Shown piece by piece: positions 48,155-61,600 of a stretch of DNA of 64,000 nt (its first letter is position 1; every line of letters starts with the position of its first letter). The notes under the pieces are model-generated. The model had not been told where the DNA came from, did no database searches, and was given only the letters and a program-made list of their open reading frames with translations. Both the position numbers and the translations under genes were made by a program. This stretch comes from Craterostigma plantagineum (lineage: Eukaryota; Streptophyta; Magnoliopsida; Lamiales; Linderniaceae): assembly GCA_027422505.1 (NCBI GenBank), contig JAPQWV010000660.1, positions 124,001-188,000 on the forward strand. Reading direction: 5' to 3'.

Positions 48155-49854
48155 TTACAAGGCAGATTCTTCAGGATCGGCCTCGGCGGGAACTTGAGGA
48201 ATATTATTGCTTCCTCTCAGCCGAGAAGAGACGCTGTCAATGGCAGAGTTGAGTTGGCTTATCTTCTCATTCAGTGTTTGCCTGGTTTTCTGAACCTTGT
48301 ACAGTGGCGAAAGAGACGAGGAGGTAAATAACCAAAAAGAGAGAAGAGAAAAAAGGATATCTAATAAATACTACAATCTCGTCGAAAGCAAGAATAGCAT
48401 GGAGTGGCATAGTTAGTTACCTCCAAACCTTCGTCGTAGTAAATTGGTTTCTTGGTCCTCCTAAATCCGTACTCATCTTCATTCAAAATTGACCTTCTTA
48501 TCTAGTAACATGGGATCGAGGCGGGTGATTAAAGAAATATGTCGAAGAAAATAGAAGATTCACTGATGTTATGAAATGTTTGCTTCCTTCTCGAATATGG
48601 ATTTCAGAAGTCAAGAATGTTATAGCAGATAACAAACAAGTTAATTTAGTGCATGAGGTGAGGTGATAATAGAGGCCGATCATGAGCTGCCATGTAAGAG
48701 CTAATTTTAGGAGCAACATTATCCAAACAGGTGAAAAAATCTCAGAGCCATTAACAGCTCAAGAACTTAATTTGATTTCTGATGGGTGATTGCAGAGAAA
48801 TCAATTCATTATGTAACTACTTCCATTAACCATCTAAAAGATCCAGATATTGATTCGCAGGTGATATTACTGTAGGTGCATTGAAGTTTCAGGATATGGC
48901 ACACACTCACCTGGGGAGCAAAAACATACGCAAGAGTTCCAAATATTGCACCTCCTAAAACAAAGCCAGCTACGAAATCAGCACCACTTCCACTTCCCCG
49001 ATCACTGCACATAGCAATGAAGCATGTAAATATAAAACAGAACACAGAGTAATCACTGGATAAAGTAATAAATCATGCCCGGGAGATACACCAGCTTCAT
49101 TATTCAAAGCAAGAAGCATACATGAAAGCTCACAAGCACGTTATTTTATCGATAACAATATGATTTTCATTTGATCCTATGCGCTGCAGCAGTGCCTCAG
49201 TGAATGGTTCAATGAGGTCACTGAATTGTGCGACAAGGTCCTACATACCATGCTCAATGCTAACACACGACATAGAAACAAATAGTTCATCATTCAACGA
49301 TTTCTTCTTTGCAATTTCCTACAACATGCTCAATGAAACAGCGACTAGATTTTATTTGTAAACGGCAAAGTTTTAATTTATTTTTTCCGATTGAGACAAT
49401 CCATGGAAAAGCACAAATAAAAAAAGTAAGAAAATAAAGCATCTCTGCTTCAGCTCCCACTGTGTTAGTCAGCTGAAAATAAGTTCACACGTTGCAATTT
49501 CTTACTCGTAATTCGCATTAACAGACAAGCTACGATTCGCAGAAGAGCGACTTGTCTTCTGAAGCGTCAGCTGCCGCGTCTTGATAAAAACACCAGAATT
49601 CGATGATAAGATATCGCAGCTCTGAAGATGGCGATTTCCTCCTGCGATCAATCAAACACGTGTTTGGTCTCTTCGCATCCGATTAAAAAAACACTGAAGG
49701 ATGTCGTCGCAGAAAAAAAAAAACAAAAACAAAAGAGGATGTGCTGCGCATAAATTGCTGTGAAAAATCTTCTTCGTAGCTATGAGCAACGATTAGCTGA
49801 AGCAGATGAACATGATTTACCAGTAACAGCAAATGGAACTCTCACGGTGGCCAT
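48155..49854 (-). CDS. Chloroplast inner-envelope-like small membrane protein (At1g42960-like)
   Basis: Five exons (49854-49821, 49641-49506, 49004-48911, 48501-48421, 48289-48155) give 480 nt, 159 residues, with all phases consistent. The N-terminus (MATVRVPFAVTGGGNRHLQSC...SSNSGVFIKTRQL) is a transit-like Ser/Arg-rich region. One glycine-rich membrane helix follows (DFVAGFVLGGAIFGTLAYVFAP), then RRSILNEDEYGFRRTKKPIYYDEGLE and an amphipathic helix KTRQTLNEKISQLNSAIDSVSSRLRG. The Arabidopsis homologue is localised to the chloroplast inner envelope; its function is unknown. The helix plus coiled tail resembles bacterial YtxH-type proteins. Confidence 0.87.
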
Positions 49855-50325
49855 CGAGAACTAGGAAGGAAGACTGAGATGCCGAGAAACAGAAGACAAC
49901 AGAGAAGATAAAGCCTTGCTTTCTTGGTATTTTCTTTGGGCGAGAAAATCAAGGAAAACCAGTAATGGGCTTTATCTTATGAGCCTTGACCCGATAACCA
50001 CAATTTCCAGCCCATGGGAAGAAATGGAAAACAATTATTGGCCAGCTTGGAAAACACATGAAATGTAAGTCAACCCTCGTTGACAAATTGAAGTCGTCCC
50101 ATCCAACTAAGCAAAGCACTTCATATTTTCTTACAACTCTTCAACTCAAATACTTTATTTATATGTTCCTGGCAAACAGAATAATGGGACATGCAGCAGA
50201 CGTGAATCCCAGCCCAACCTTGTATAAATTCGATACGACGCAAAAGAGATCGAAGCACATTCGACCCTTTAAAATATATATATTAGCTTGAAGTTTTCGA
50301 CAATATTAAACAACAGTACTATCAA
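49855..50325. other. Divergent promoter region
   Basis: This region lies between the envelope protein (minus) and the CASP-like gene (plus). GGGCTTTATCTTATGAGCC and CCAGCCCATGGG-type site II motifs are near 49967-50016. No gene seen. Confidence 0.5.
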
Positions 50326-51037
50326 ATGGCTTCACCGCCGCCTTCTTTCGCCGTTCCACCATACGTGTCTTTGATCTTAAGGCTTCTAACGATCGTCTTC
50401 CTAGTCGCAGCGCTCGTCCTTCTCACAACGGCAAGCACAACGGTCTACGATGGAGATCTTGAAATTTTTTACAACCTCAAATTCAAAGACTTCAAGGCAT
50501 TCAGGTAAGATAAGTGTGTGATCATGAGCTGAGTTCATATAATTATTATATCTCCTCCTCTCCTCTCATCTCCTCTATCTCGGGCTATGTTTAATGATAT
50601 TGGAAACATATATGCATGGGTTGGCGACAGATATCTCTGTGCTACATCAGTGATTGGCCTCGCCTATGCACTCTCTCAGACAGCCTCCGTAGTTGTCCAA
50701 ATCACTACTGGGAATCGTCCTGGCGGAGACAATAATGCTGCATACTTTGATTTCATCGGAGATAAGGTTCAAATTAAATAATTTTTTCAGACATATATAC
50801 AATATATTACACACATATATTTATATGCTGAGATTTGCTTTCGAATTGCAGATAGTTTCTTACGTACTTGCGACTGGCGCTGCAGCGAGTTATGGGATGA
50901 GTCAGGACGTATACAACGGAACGTCTCGATTCACGCGAGTGACATACGCTTCTACGAGCCTATGCTTTTTCGCATTCGTTCTCACCGCTATTTCTTCCGT
51001 CTTCTCGTCGCTGGCTCTTCCTAAGAAATCAGTCTGA
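50326..51037 (+). CDS. CASP-like membrane protein (CASPL4D-type)
   Basis: Three exons (50326-50504, 50631-50766, 50852-51037) total 501 nt, 166 residues, within the usual CASPL range. Four hydrophobic helices are visible: SLILRLLTIVFLVAALVLLTTAS, CATSVIGLAYALSQTASVVVQI, IVSYVLATGAAASYGMS and STSLCFFAFVLTAISSVFSSL. The conserved Arg in helix 1 (LILRLLT) and the Asp before helix 3 (YFDFIGDKIVSYVL) fit the CASP/MARVEL fold. CASPs organise membrane scaffolds such as the Casparian strip domain; most CASPLs have unknown roles. A decayed copy follows at 51722. Confidence 0.9.
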
Positions 51038-51663
51038 TGATCTATGTAAAAGATGTGTTCACGAAATGCCGTCGTCGTCTTGATTAAGGGTAATTTGTTG
51101 GCGCTGTGCTGTGGTATTAGTGAAGCGAAAGTACAGTTATTGTGTTGTGGTTTGTATTATTTGTTATTTTCTTGTGTAATGAAACGATTTCCTGGTCGAG
51201 TGTAACGGAACTGATCAAGTATTCGTTCCTTTGTGATGTACGTGAGAAATAATTATGTTCCCTTTCCTCAAAGATAGATCTTACCAAGTATGTTACTTAT
51301 GGATGGAGTGGGTACATAAGTAGATATAATAGATATCGTAATTTGTAAATGGACAGCTCATCACGTCCGCCAGCTTTATTAATGATTAAATGAAGAAGTC
51401 AACCCCCTTTATTCTCTAGCTAATTGAGATCTTAGCGGTCGCCCCCATTAGAGTTTACTTGTATGATTAGTTTAATCCTTTAATTAATTAGGCTTTGTAA
51501 TATTTCGGGAGAATAAGGTGCGGACGTTAGCGCCTTCCATATAAATTCAACTACACAAGAACTTACATGTACATAAATAATAAGTAATAGAATATATATT
51601 TAGTTAATAATATCTTCTTCTTCTTCAATAATAACGTAATAGAATATATTTAGTTAATAACTT
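51038..51663. other. Spacer downstream of the CASP-like gene
   Basis: This stretch contains a 3' UTR and AT-rich DNA. A TAATAGAATATAT...TAGTTAATAA segment is repeated at about 51585 and 51637. Confidence 0.5.
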
Positions 51664-51714
51664 CTCCTCCTCCTCCTCCTCCTCCTCCTCCTCCTCCTCC
51701 TCCTCCTCCTCCTC
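51664..51714. repeat. (TCC)n microsatellite
   Basis: About seventeen perfect CTC/TCC triplets, just upstream of the decayed CASP-like copy. Confidence 0.95.
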
Positions 51715-51721
51715 TCCCTCT

Positions 51722-52390
51722 TTATCCTTGATGTTGAGGATTCTAACGCTGGTTTGCCTTCTGGCGTCACTCGCTGTACTCGCAACAGGGAAGAAAGGGC
51801 TTCTTCATATATCATCATTCATTTTCGTGAGAAAATATTAATATGAGTGTTTTCATTTCTCGCATTTATTTATTTACGCATATATATCGGTCGATCAATA
51901 TGAACATTGGATTATTGATTTAAGCAAAACATATAATAATAATAATTAATAATGATGCTGAGAGTTCATGTCGGCGGATATCTGTTGGCTGCAGTAGTGA
52001 CTGGTCTCTTATACACCCTCGCCCAGACAGCGTCCATAGTTGTCCAGATTATTACCACTTGGAAATAATCGCCTTTGCTCTGCATATTACGTCGATTTCA
52101 TCGCAGACAAGGTTGAATTATTAATTTTTTATCAGTAACAACACTACACTACACTACACTGATATATACGCTTTATATATAAAAAACCGTGTATATATAT
52201 ATTGAGCAACTATTATATATAATTATATATGCATGCATGGCAGATAGTGTCGTACATTCTAGCAACTGGTGCTGCAACAACCAACCAATTCGCTAGAAGC
52301 CTCGTACACTGCTTCGAGCCTTTGTTTTCTTGCATTCGTTTTCACTTTCTATTTTCTCAGCACTCTCTCTTCCTAAAAACCCTTCTGTCT
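51722..52390 (+). pseudogene. Decayed tandem copy of the CASP-like gene
   Basis: The three exons of the intact gene are recognisable. Helix 1 appears as MLRILTLVCLLASLAVLATG after 51731. Exon 2 reads YLLAAVVTGLLYTLAQTASIVVQIITTWK and then hits a stop. Exon 3 begins IVSYILATGAATTNQFA at about 52244 and soon goes out of frame. No usable start with intact frame remains. The order and orientation match a local tandem duplication followed by decay. Confidence 0.83.
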
Positions 52391-52977
52391 GATATATTTT
52401 ATATATAAAGTTAATTGTTGTGTATTCTATTGATTGGTTTGTGGAAAAGTTAAAGTTTAAAAGTTCGACCAGAGAGCGTTGATTGGCAGAGAACAAATTA
52501 ACTAAAAATAATTAAAAAAAAAAAGAGAAAAAGGAAAATTGTTATTTCATGCTCTGCTAGCCGACAACGTGTCAGCATCGACCGTACGCGTAGGCTGGGC
52601 TGGTGAATGGCACGTAACATTTGTCTCTCCTTTTTATATAATTTCTTACTGAATTGTATTTCTCACATTTTGGAGATTCGACTTTCGATAGGAACGACAG
52701 ATCAATATTCGAAGGCTGTTTTGGGTGGCGGGTGTGTGTATGGTGCTTTGCTCTCTCTCTCTTCTTCGTCTCTCCTTAATTCGTTCGTAGACGCCCCTTT
52801 TTGTTTCCTCAGGTGATTATGCTCTGCTTTTATCTCCGTGTTTTGCTTGCTTGTTGAATGCTAATGGATTTGATGGTGGTTGTTTTGCTGAAGACTAACA
52901 GTATTTGGATCGAAACCTCAAATTAGCTATTGCTAATTCGAGCCACATTTTGCGTCAGGAGCTATAGTAGGTATAAG
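52391..52977 (+). promoter_or_regulatory. Actin promoter, leader and leader intron
   Basis: A TATA-like TTTTTATATAATTTC lies near 52630. A leader exon ends TTTCCTCAG at 52812, followed by GTGATTATG, and an intron runs to the acceptor ...GCTATAGTAG at 52970, eight bases before the start codon. A 5'-UTR intron just upstream of the ATG is the standard plant actin layout and often boosts expression. Confidence 0.7.
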
Positions 52978-54567
<1,590 letters not shown>

Positions 54568-55045
54568 TCATACATACACTACATGCTGGTCGGAAATTTA
54601 GTTGAGTTCCCCTGTAGTTGATCTGTTTGGTTGAGCTCAAGATCAATATCTCCTAATTTATTTATTTTATTTTTCAAATGGGTTGTGAAATCCAGCAATT
54701 TATTTTTAAAACATATGTTAATGGTTATGATCGGTAAAATATACGATGTTTTTATCTGTTGAATCGTCGCGACATTTAGTTTGTGATTTCGATTCTTACC
54801 TTATATATGGAGTCTACGATGTATTATCTTAGGTAAAACTTATCCATTTGAATCCGTAGTTCTTGTGTCGTAATTAGATTTTCTGCATACAATAATAAAA
54901 CCCTCAAATCGCATAGATAGGAAATAGGATCACCTGCGAATCAGAAAACAACAGTTCTATTACTATTATTTCAGAATACACCCTATAATTACACGCAATG
55001 ACGAAGATGCCCTCTTATTTTATGCGTTATATCATACGAGGCTGG
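54568..55045. other. Spacer between convergent actin and EXO70 genes
   Basis: This stretch contains the 3' UTRs and AT-rich DNA. No gene seen. Confidence 0.6.
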
Positions 55046-56974
55046 CTAGTGTTTCATCATCTTCCTGGGGAACCACATGCATCTTCTCATTATGGACTGT
55101 GATGAGTAGTGCGGCGGCTTGGATGGTGAAGAATCCATCGAGACCTCATTTCCATGGAACAAATCGGACAAGTAATTTCCAATGTTATCCGGGGAAAACT
55201 TTACGAGCAGTTGAAGATCGTCTTCTTCGCGCACCAGAGACAGATATGCATTGTACAGTTCCGTGTAAGCAGGCACTATCTTTCCTGCTATGGATAATTT
55301 GATCTCGTCCTTAAGCGATGGATCAGTAATGACCCATGATCTCTGTTGCTTGTACGCTTCATCGAAAACGGCGTTGAATCTCCTTAGCTTCTCCTTTATT
55401 TCGAAGGCCGATGATTCAAAGGAAGGGTCTTCATCATCCTCTAGAGATTGAAAAAGATCGTGCCAGGCAACTGTTTGATAATTTTCCACATAGAGATTGA
55501 CCTTCTTTCGCAGCTTGGATAACCATTCTTGGCCAAGGATGACCTCAAGCGAACTGCTGCTTACTTTCTCGACGATGTACTGCAGATTGTTGGCTAGGAA
55601 TAGATACGACAAGCCAGCGCCTTTGTACAGATCAGCTTCCACGCCGAGCTTCCAAAGGAGCACATGGATGATCCAGGCAAGTCGACTTGGCGCTGAAGAC
55701 GTCGAGTTCTGACTCGGGCTTGGGCTTTCGAAGTGTGGGTCTGGTAATAAAGGTAATCTAACTTCATTTTCAGATTCATAGCATAGGATATCAGAGAGGA
55801 TTACACAGCGATCGGCTAACAAAGTTACAAAACTCATCACTGACAAAGTCAGAGGATGTAGCCCACCACCAGGGACCAAAGTCTTGGACTTGTATTTCTG
55901 AATCGATAGCACGAACTCAGATATGGTTGCCAAAAACGATTGGCTCAACGTATGAAGAGATGTTAGAGCTTGTAGTTTGACGGGCGAGAGCTCTTCGTAA
56001 GCAAAAATAGACTCAATCTCCGGCCAGAGAAGGGATATGCCCTCAAATAGATCCATCAAGATGACAACCTTGCGGGGCGATCGCTTGCTCTTGGCTACAA
56101 TCTCAGGGAATTTGAAAAGGTCGATCGCATCTTCCATGGCTATGTGGGTAAGACATGCCTGCCTCATAATCTTCGAATCTTCAAACACACGCTCACAGAG
56201 GATTCTTTCGCCTTTGAAGACTGTTCTGACTGCAATCCTCGATTGACGCAGCCACTTGTCGACTTGATGCTCGAGGGGTTTCTGGTCGATTTTATTGATG
56301 TCTGACAAAGAGTAGTTTCTTATCCCAAGACGACACAGTTCTTCACTGATGATGTTGCTTCTTGTTTTCAGGTATACCTTTCTGCATTCGCTTCTATAAC
56401 CTGAACTCATCATAACCTCAGCGATCATCTTTAGATGCGAGGTAGCTATGTCTGCATCAGATGATATGTTAGAATATCGACACTTTCTGGGACTATCATG
56501 TCCTTCGTCGTCTTCTGAGGAGATGGGCTGAGATGCCCTCGAAGACGAAGAAGAGCCTCTAGAAACTGACTCGGGATTGAAGTACTCTCTGTTGATCGAC
56601 AGAATGTGGTAGAACTCTCGTTCGAGCCTAAGCATGGCAGCGTCCATCAGCTTGATGGCTAGGATCAAACGACTGGTCATTGAATCTGAGTTTTTCGAGT
56701 TCAAGAATTGCATGGCTTTTCTCAAGCCCTTGACTCGGTTAATATATTCTTTGGCCTCGTTTGCGTTTTCTTGAAAGATTGACCTGAAAGTTTTCGTCGA
56801 AGAAAGTTCATCTTTTGTGGGATCGTCCCATTTGGTGATCATTGTCCCTGCGTTTTCGACGTTTTCTTGCATCATCGCCTCGACGAACGATGGCGAATAT
56901 TTATTTGGATTAGTATCGGTTAATTCAGGTGAAGGAAAGCTAGGTAACACTGAGATTTCATTTAATACTGACAT
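55046..56974 (-). CDS. Exocyst subunit EXO70, EXO70H-type
   Basis: Intronless ORF. I take the start at 56974 (MSVLNEISVLPSFPSPELTD), giving 642 residues. An upstream in-frame ATG at 57118 would add 48 residues unlike the family. The helical-rod EXO70 domain is clear: LILAIKLMDAAMLRLEREFYHIL, a Ser-rich loop with DDEGHDSPRK, LKMIAEVMMSSGYRSECRKVYLKTR, VDKWLRQSRIAVRTVFKGERILCERVF, HPLTLSVMSFVTLLADRC, and LANNLQYIVEKVSSSSLEVILGQEWL. EXO70 targets the exocyst to the plasma membrane through PI(4,5)P2. Lack of introns and the short N-terminus point to the EXO70H clade, whose members act in trichome and defence secretion. Confidence 0.9.
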   Translation of the reverse strand: MSVLNEISVLPSFPSPELTDTNPNKYSPSFVEAMMQENVENAGTMITKWDDPTKDELSSTKTFRSIFQENANEAKEYINRVKGLRKAMQFLNSKNSDSMTSRLILAIKLMDAAMLRLEREFYHILSINREYFNPESVSRGSSSSSRASQPISSEDDEGHDSPRKCRYSNISSDADIATSHLKMIAEVMMSSGYRSECRKVYLKTRSNIISEELCRLGIRNYSLSDINKIDQKPLEHQVDKWLRQSRIAVRTVFKGERILCERVFEDSKIMRQACLTHIAMEDAIDLFKFPEIVAKSKRSPRKVVILMDLFEGISLLWPEIESIFAYEELSPVKLQALTSLHTLSQSFLATISEFVLSIQKYKSKTLVPGGGLHPLTLSVMSFVTLLADRCVILSDILCYESENEVRLPLLPDPHFESPSPSQNSTSSAPSRLAWIIHVLLWKLGVEADLYKGAGLSYLFLANNLQYIVEKVSSSSLEVILGQEWLSKLRKKVNLYVENYQTVAWHDLFQSLEDDEDPSFESSAFEIKEKLRRFNAVFDEAYKQQRSWVITDPSLKDEIKLSIAGKIVPAYTELYNAYLSLVREEDDLQLLVKFSPDNIGNYLSDLFHGNEVSMDSSPSKPPHYSSQSIMRRCMWFPRKMMKH

Positions 56975-58631
56975 ATTGATGGCAATGTGCAAAGATTGTT
57001 TTGCAGGTAAGACAAGATTAAGGGTACGATGAGAGGCTGCCTTACTTATAGCATTATGAAGTAATAATGGCGTAAGAAAGTTAAAGATTTGACTTTCTAA
57101 ACATGGGCCCCCCTTCATTCATTTAACTGGCGCTAATTGTCAAAGTTGGATTAATTTGAACCCCATCCATGTGAAGGTAATAAATAAAATTCAAGTAGCA
57201 AATAAAAAGGAAAGAAATATGAATTATACCCCCTTGAGGAAGTTAAGTATATACAAAGGTGCTGAACCTAATCATGAATTGAAATAATTTGATTAGTTAT
57301 AGTTAATATCACTTGGCAAGATGTGAGTTGTCCTCCTGAAATAACACATGATACGATCGAGATGATCAGCTATAGGTTTACTGCAGCAAGTTGACTTTGT
57401 TTACGGTTTAATAGCGTTGACATAATGTACGGACGCGTAGGCCTGAAAATATACATTTTAGATCTCCAACATTTTATACGAGAATATCCCTGTCTTATTC
57501 CCCGAAGCAGTTATCACATGTACGGTCAAGAAAACTCGCAAGTCTCTCATCATCGTCACTGAACCAAAGACGAAGGAGCTGACTTATATTTGATTGGGTT
57601 AAACCATTAATTAGTAATAAATAATGTGTGTGTGCTTTCTGTAGATTAAAATCTCTTTGTATTGAGTATTTATGTCTGCCGAAAGAAAAAACCCCTCCGT
57701 ACATGGAGCAATGCCCTTAAAGACCCCAATAAATAACCTAAATGTCTGACCAAATAATACATACATATCGTCTGCGTATTTATGGTTTTTGCGATAAGAT
57801 ATTGTTAGTAAATTGACTTTCATAAGATAGTAGCGTTGACACAAAAAATGTGTAAAATATGCAGTTTTATTATATGTCTAAATATAATAGGGGCAAGCTA
57901 TCATATGTACGGTCGAGAAACCCGCAGATCTTATCATCAATGAACCAAAGACGTGGAAGTCCTTATCAAAATGGTGTTAGGTTTACCAGATAATATATTA
58001 AAATTAGGTTATGTTCAATATTGTCCGTATTTTAGAAGTATTTTCCATGTTTGACAACACGTACATTTAACACGTTATTATACGTACGGATCATCCCCAT
58101 GTACGGGGATTCCAGATTTGATGATCAAGTCCTTGTCAAGATGATGTAAGGACTTAGAAAAACAGTACATATTTATTTATTACAACATTTTATAGTGTTT
58201 AAATCTTACGTACTGCGAAGAAATTCCGTACATCGAAGGTGGCTTTAGTTTAGCACGTTTGACGACTTATTGGCTGCTGCACAAAAAAGTCGTCTCTATC
58301 ATGATTCGTGGAAAGAGATAAATACAAAGGCATTAGCCATTGATTGAATTTGAAATTTGTGTTTACTCGAATTAGTTAATAGATGACATAAGCTTGATTT
58401 TGTTGTAACAAACAGCATACAGAAAAACAATAACAATCATCTTCATTCAATAATCAATACATAAAATCATGGTTTCCCTCGTTTCCAAAAGAATGATCAT
58501 ATATATGCTTAGAGAAGCTTGAAAAAACTCGGACAATGCTTGTAATAGACGGAACATGTGAGCAAATATATATCAATCATATACACACAGCACACTCACA
58601 GCAGCAAATGAATGGTGTTTATAACATTGCC
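56975..58631. other. Intergenic stretch with diverged tandem repeats
   Basis: The EXO70 promoter lies at the start. From 57506 a unit of roughly 200-390 bp recurs: ATGTACGGTCAAGAAAACTC...GAACCAAAGACG at 57506-57572, ATGTACGGTCGAGAAACCC...GAACCAAAGACG at 57894-57953, and a weaker match with AAGTCCTTGTCAAGATGATG near 58129. No gene seen. Confidence 0.6.
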
Positions 58632-61600
58632 TCACTCCTTATTCGCCAGCAAAGGCTGCTCCAAGGCACTTGTATTATTATTATCATCATCTTTATTACG
58701 AATGACAACTTCTCTGCTAATCCCAGATTCAAGCCTCGACATTAGAGAATCCTCATCGAACGTTTGTTTCAAGAATCTGTGCGAGGGAAGATTCTGCGAT
58801 GACGGGGATGAGTTGTTGTTGTTGTTGTTTAGCCTCTTACAGTGTTGTAAGCAGACTTGTACAGCGTCGTGCACTCGGACAAAGTACCATTCTCTGCCTA
58901 TTAAGTCCACGACGCTCGACTGTGTTAGGGTTAGTAGCACTTCCCTGTTTGGATTCGAAATCGCAATCTGGAAATTTTTTTTCGAAATTGATTAAATCGT
59001 CGAACGTGTAGTAAAAACATCGTACGCAACAAACGCGACAAATAGCAGGAAGGAAAAAACAGATTATACCTGGATGTTGCGCGATTTGTATTCCTGATAC
59101 AAGTCTTTCAAGGCTTGAACGGCGCTCGAGTCTATATAAGTGACGGCTGAAGGGAGAAAGACGATATATGATGATGAGTATTAATGCGCTTTAGGATTAC
59201 AAATAAATCTTCGATGATTAAAGCAGACTTACGGGCCATTTCGAGTATCACGAAATGAATCCTGGTGACTTCGGGCCCGCGCCTTGTGCATCCGTCGGCT
59301 TCTATTTCATATTCTCGGAGCCTATTGGTTACAATATTATTTGACTGAATCTTGGGAAAATTTTGAAAATGACGAAGGAAGACGTGAAAAGATGTTGATA
59401 TCAGCGGACCTGTCTTTGATGTAGCTTATGTTTGCGAAGTAGATTGGCGAATCGACTCTAACGATCACAATTCCATTGTACGTGTAAGCCTCGGGATACT
59501 GCTGGACGTTTCTGTACACTGTGGTTCCTGGCAGCCGACCTAAGACAGCTGCAAAAAAACCATCGAGCTCTTATTACTGTAACAGAATATGGACTAAAGA
59601 CGTCGAAAAAAAGTATATGATTGTGCGATAAAACGAATCATGAAATAATGATAAAATGTTGCGGATTATCATGGGAAGTACCGATGTGAGGATTGGCCGA
59701 TTCATGGATGACAAAAGCAAGGGATGCACCAACCTAAGAAGCAGGGCAGTATGAAATGAAGACATTCGCTCATTGCATGCAAGAAAACAGGAAAAAATAA
59801 TGTATTGAATCGCCGAGGCTTACACCAACGAGGACTCCGATTTCTATGCCGAGGAACAAGGTGACTATGCAAGTGATGATCCAAAGGAGAAAGTCTCTCT
59901 TGTCTACACGCCATAGGAAAAAGGCCTCGTCGTAATCCACCTGTATGGAGATTATTAGTTCATGCCCCGTATGAATTGCGTGTTTCATCCTTTTTACATA
60001 AGCAAAATTGAATACTGAGATATTGAATTGAAGCGTAAATTGCGTTATTTGAAAGCCTTACCAGTCCCATAACAGCTGAAATCACAATGGCAGCAAGAGC
60101 GCACTGGGAAAAAAAAATACCAAAATGTATGGGTAAGAAGATAAAATTAATGACCAAATCAAGAAACTACTGAGATATACATTATACGTTGAGTGATTCA
60201 AACCAAGTTAACTTTGCACTGTTATATATGGTAACATCAGTGATGTAATAAATCAGATGTGTTCATATGAACCTGGGGAATGTACTCAAACAATGGGGTC
60301 AAGAATTGAAGTGCACATCCCATAATAATTCCCATCACAATCCCGGATAATCCTGTTTTGGCTCCACTTTCATGATTGACGGCCGACCTGGAAAATGATC
60401 CTGAACGATATAATACAGTTGAGAAATATAGTTTTAGAGAGCAAATTCGAAACAATCTGTATGAGTATTTCAATCTACTGCTACTGCAGGGACACATATC
60501 GAATGATCAAAGAAACTTACCAGTCGTAGGGTAAACTTGAAAGAAAGAGCCGAAAATATTAGCCACGCCGAGGCCAAACAACTGCCAAGAGGTAAGGATT
60601 AAAGGACTCTAAGATACGGCTATCCATTGCAAAAAGTGTTCAAATTAATGAAAGCTCACCTCTTGATTGGAATCCAACTCGTATCCATTCTTAGCTGCGA
60701 GTGCCTTGGCGATACCAACAGATTCCTGACAATAAAAAAGAAATAACTGTGCATTAGACTCGATGGAAAGAAGCAACGCAGACAATAATAATGTCCTAGA
60801 AAAGGAAGATTTGATCTGAATGTACCAAAATAGCAACGCCAGTAATAAGAATCGTAGTAGGAATCAAAGACTTCACGTAACGAAATTCCTTTGGGATGGA
60901 AAACTTCGGTAGCCCCTGAGGTATCTCGCCAACCTATCGCAGCAATAAACAGTAAAGAAAATGAAATTGGGCAAACGATTTTTTTCTCAAGTTGTTATTG
61001 AGAAGTGTATATCATTCACTAAGCCAGGCCAGAGCAGCACTCACCAGTGTAATGGAGGCTGGATGATAAAATCTCACGAAGACTGTGCCGAGGACTACAG
61101 CTGTCAAGGGACCAGAAGCTCGTAAAAAGCGCAACCTCTTATTGGTTTTTCCCTGAAAACATGGACCGATGAAGAACGATGTAAGAATCGGTACAAGTCT
61201 ACCGAAGCATGATGAACTGATCAGAAGCTGCTTACCAACTGCTTCATGGTTATAAGGATAGCTAATATAGCTGATCCCGTGAGAAACGGTGGCCATGAGA
61301 ACTAGGGAGAGAAATCCATCATTAGATTGCAGATTTCATCAAAAGGAATAATATATAAGAGCAACAATGCGCCCGGAGACGACAATGTTTCGTAATATGT
61401 CAGTAAAAAAATAATACCTTATCAGAACCTGCAATGATGCTCTCTGCTAGAGGAATGATCTTGCTACTACGCTCCACATCGTAGCCCAAGAAGTATTTCG
61501 CCTGAGACAAGGCAATTACAACCGCCGAGGCAGTAGTGAAACCAGATATTACGGAATGGCTGATGAATCGAATTAGCCATCCAAGCCTGTAAGCGTATGG

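Noticed and set aside
56974..57118. 48-residue upstream extension of EXO70
   Set aside because: The upstream residues (MKGGPCLESQIFNFLTP...) do not resemble EXO70 and the internal MSVLNEIS start fits the family better.
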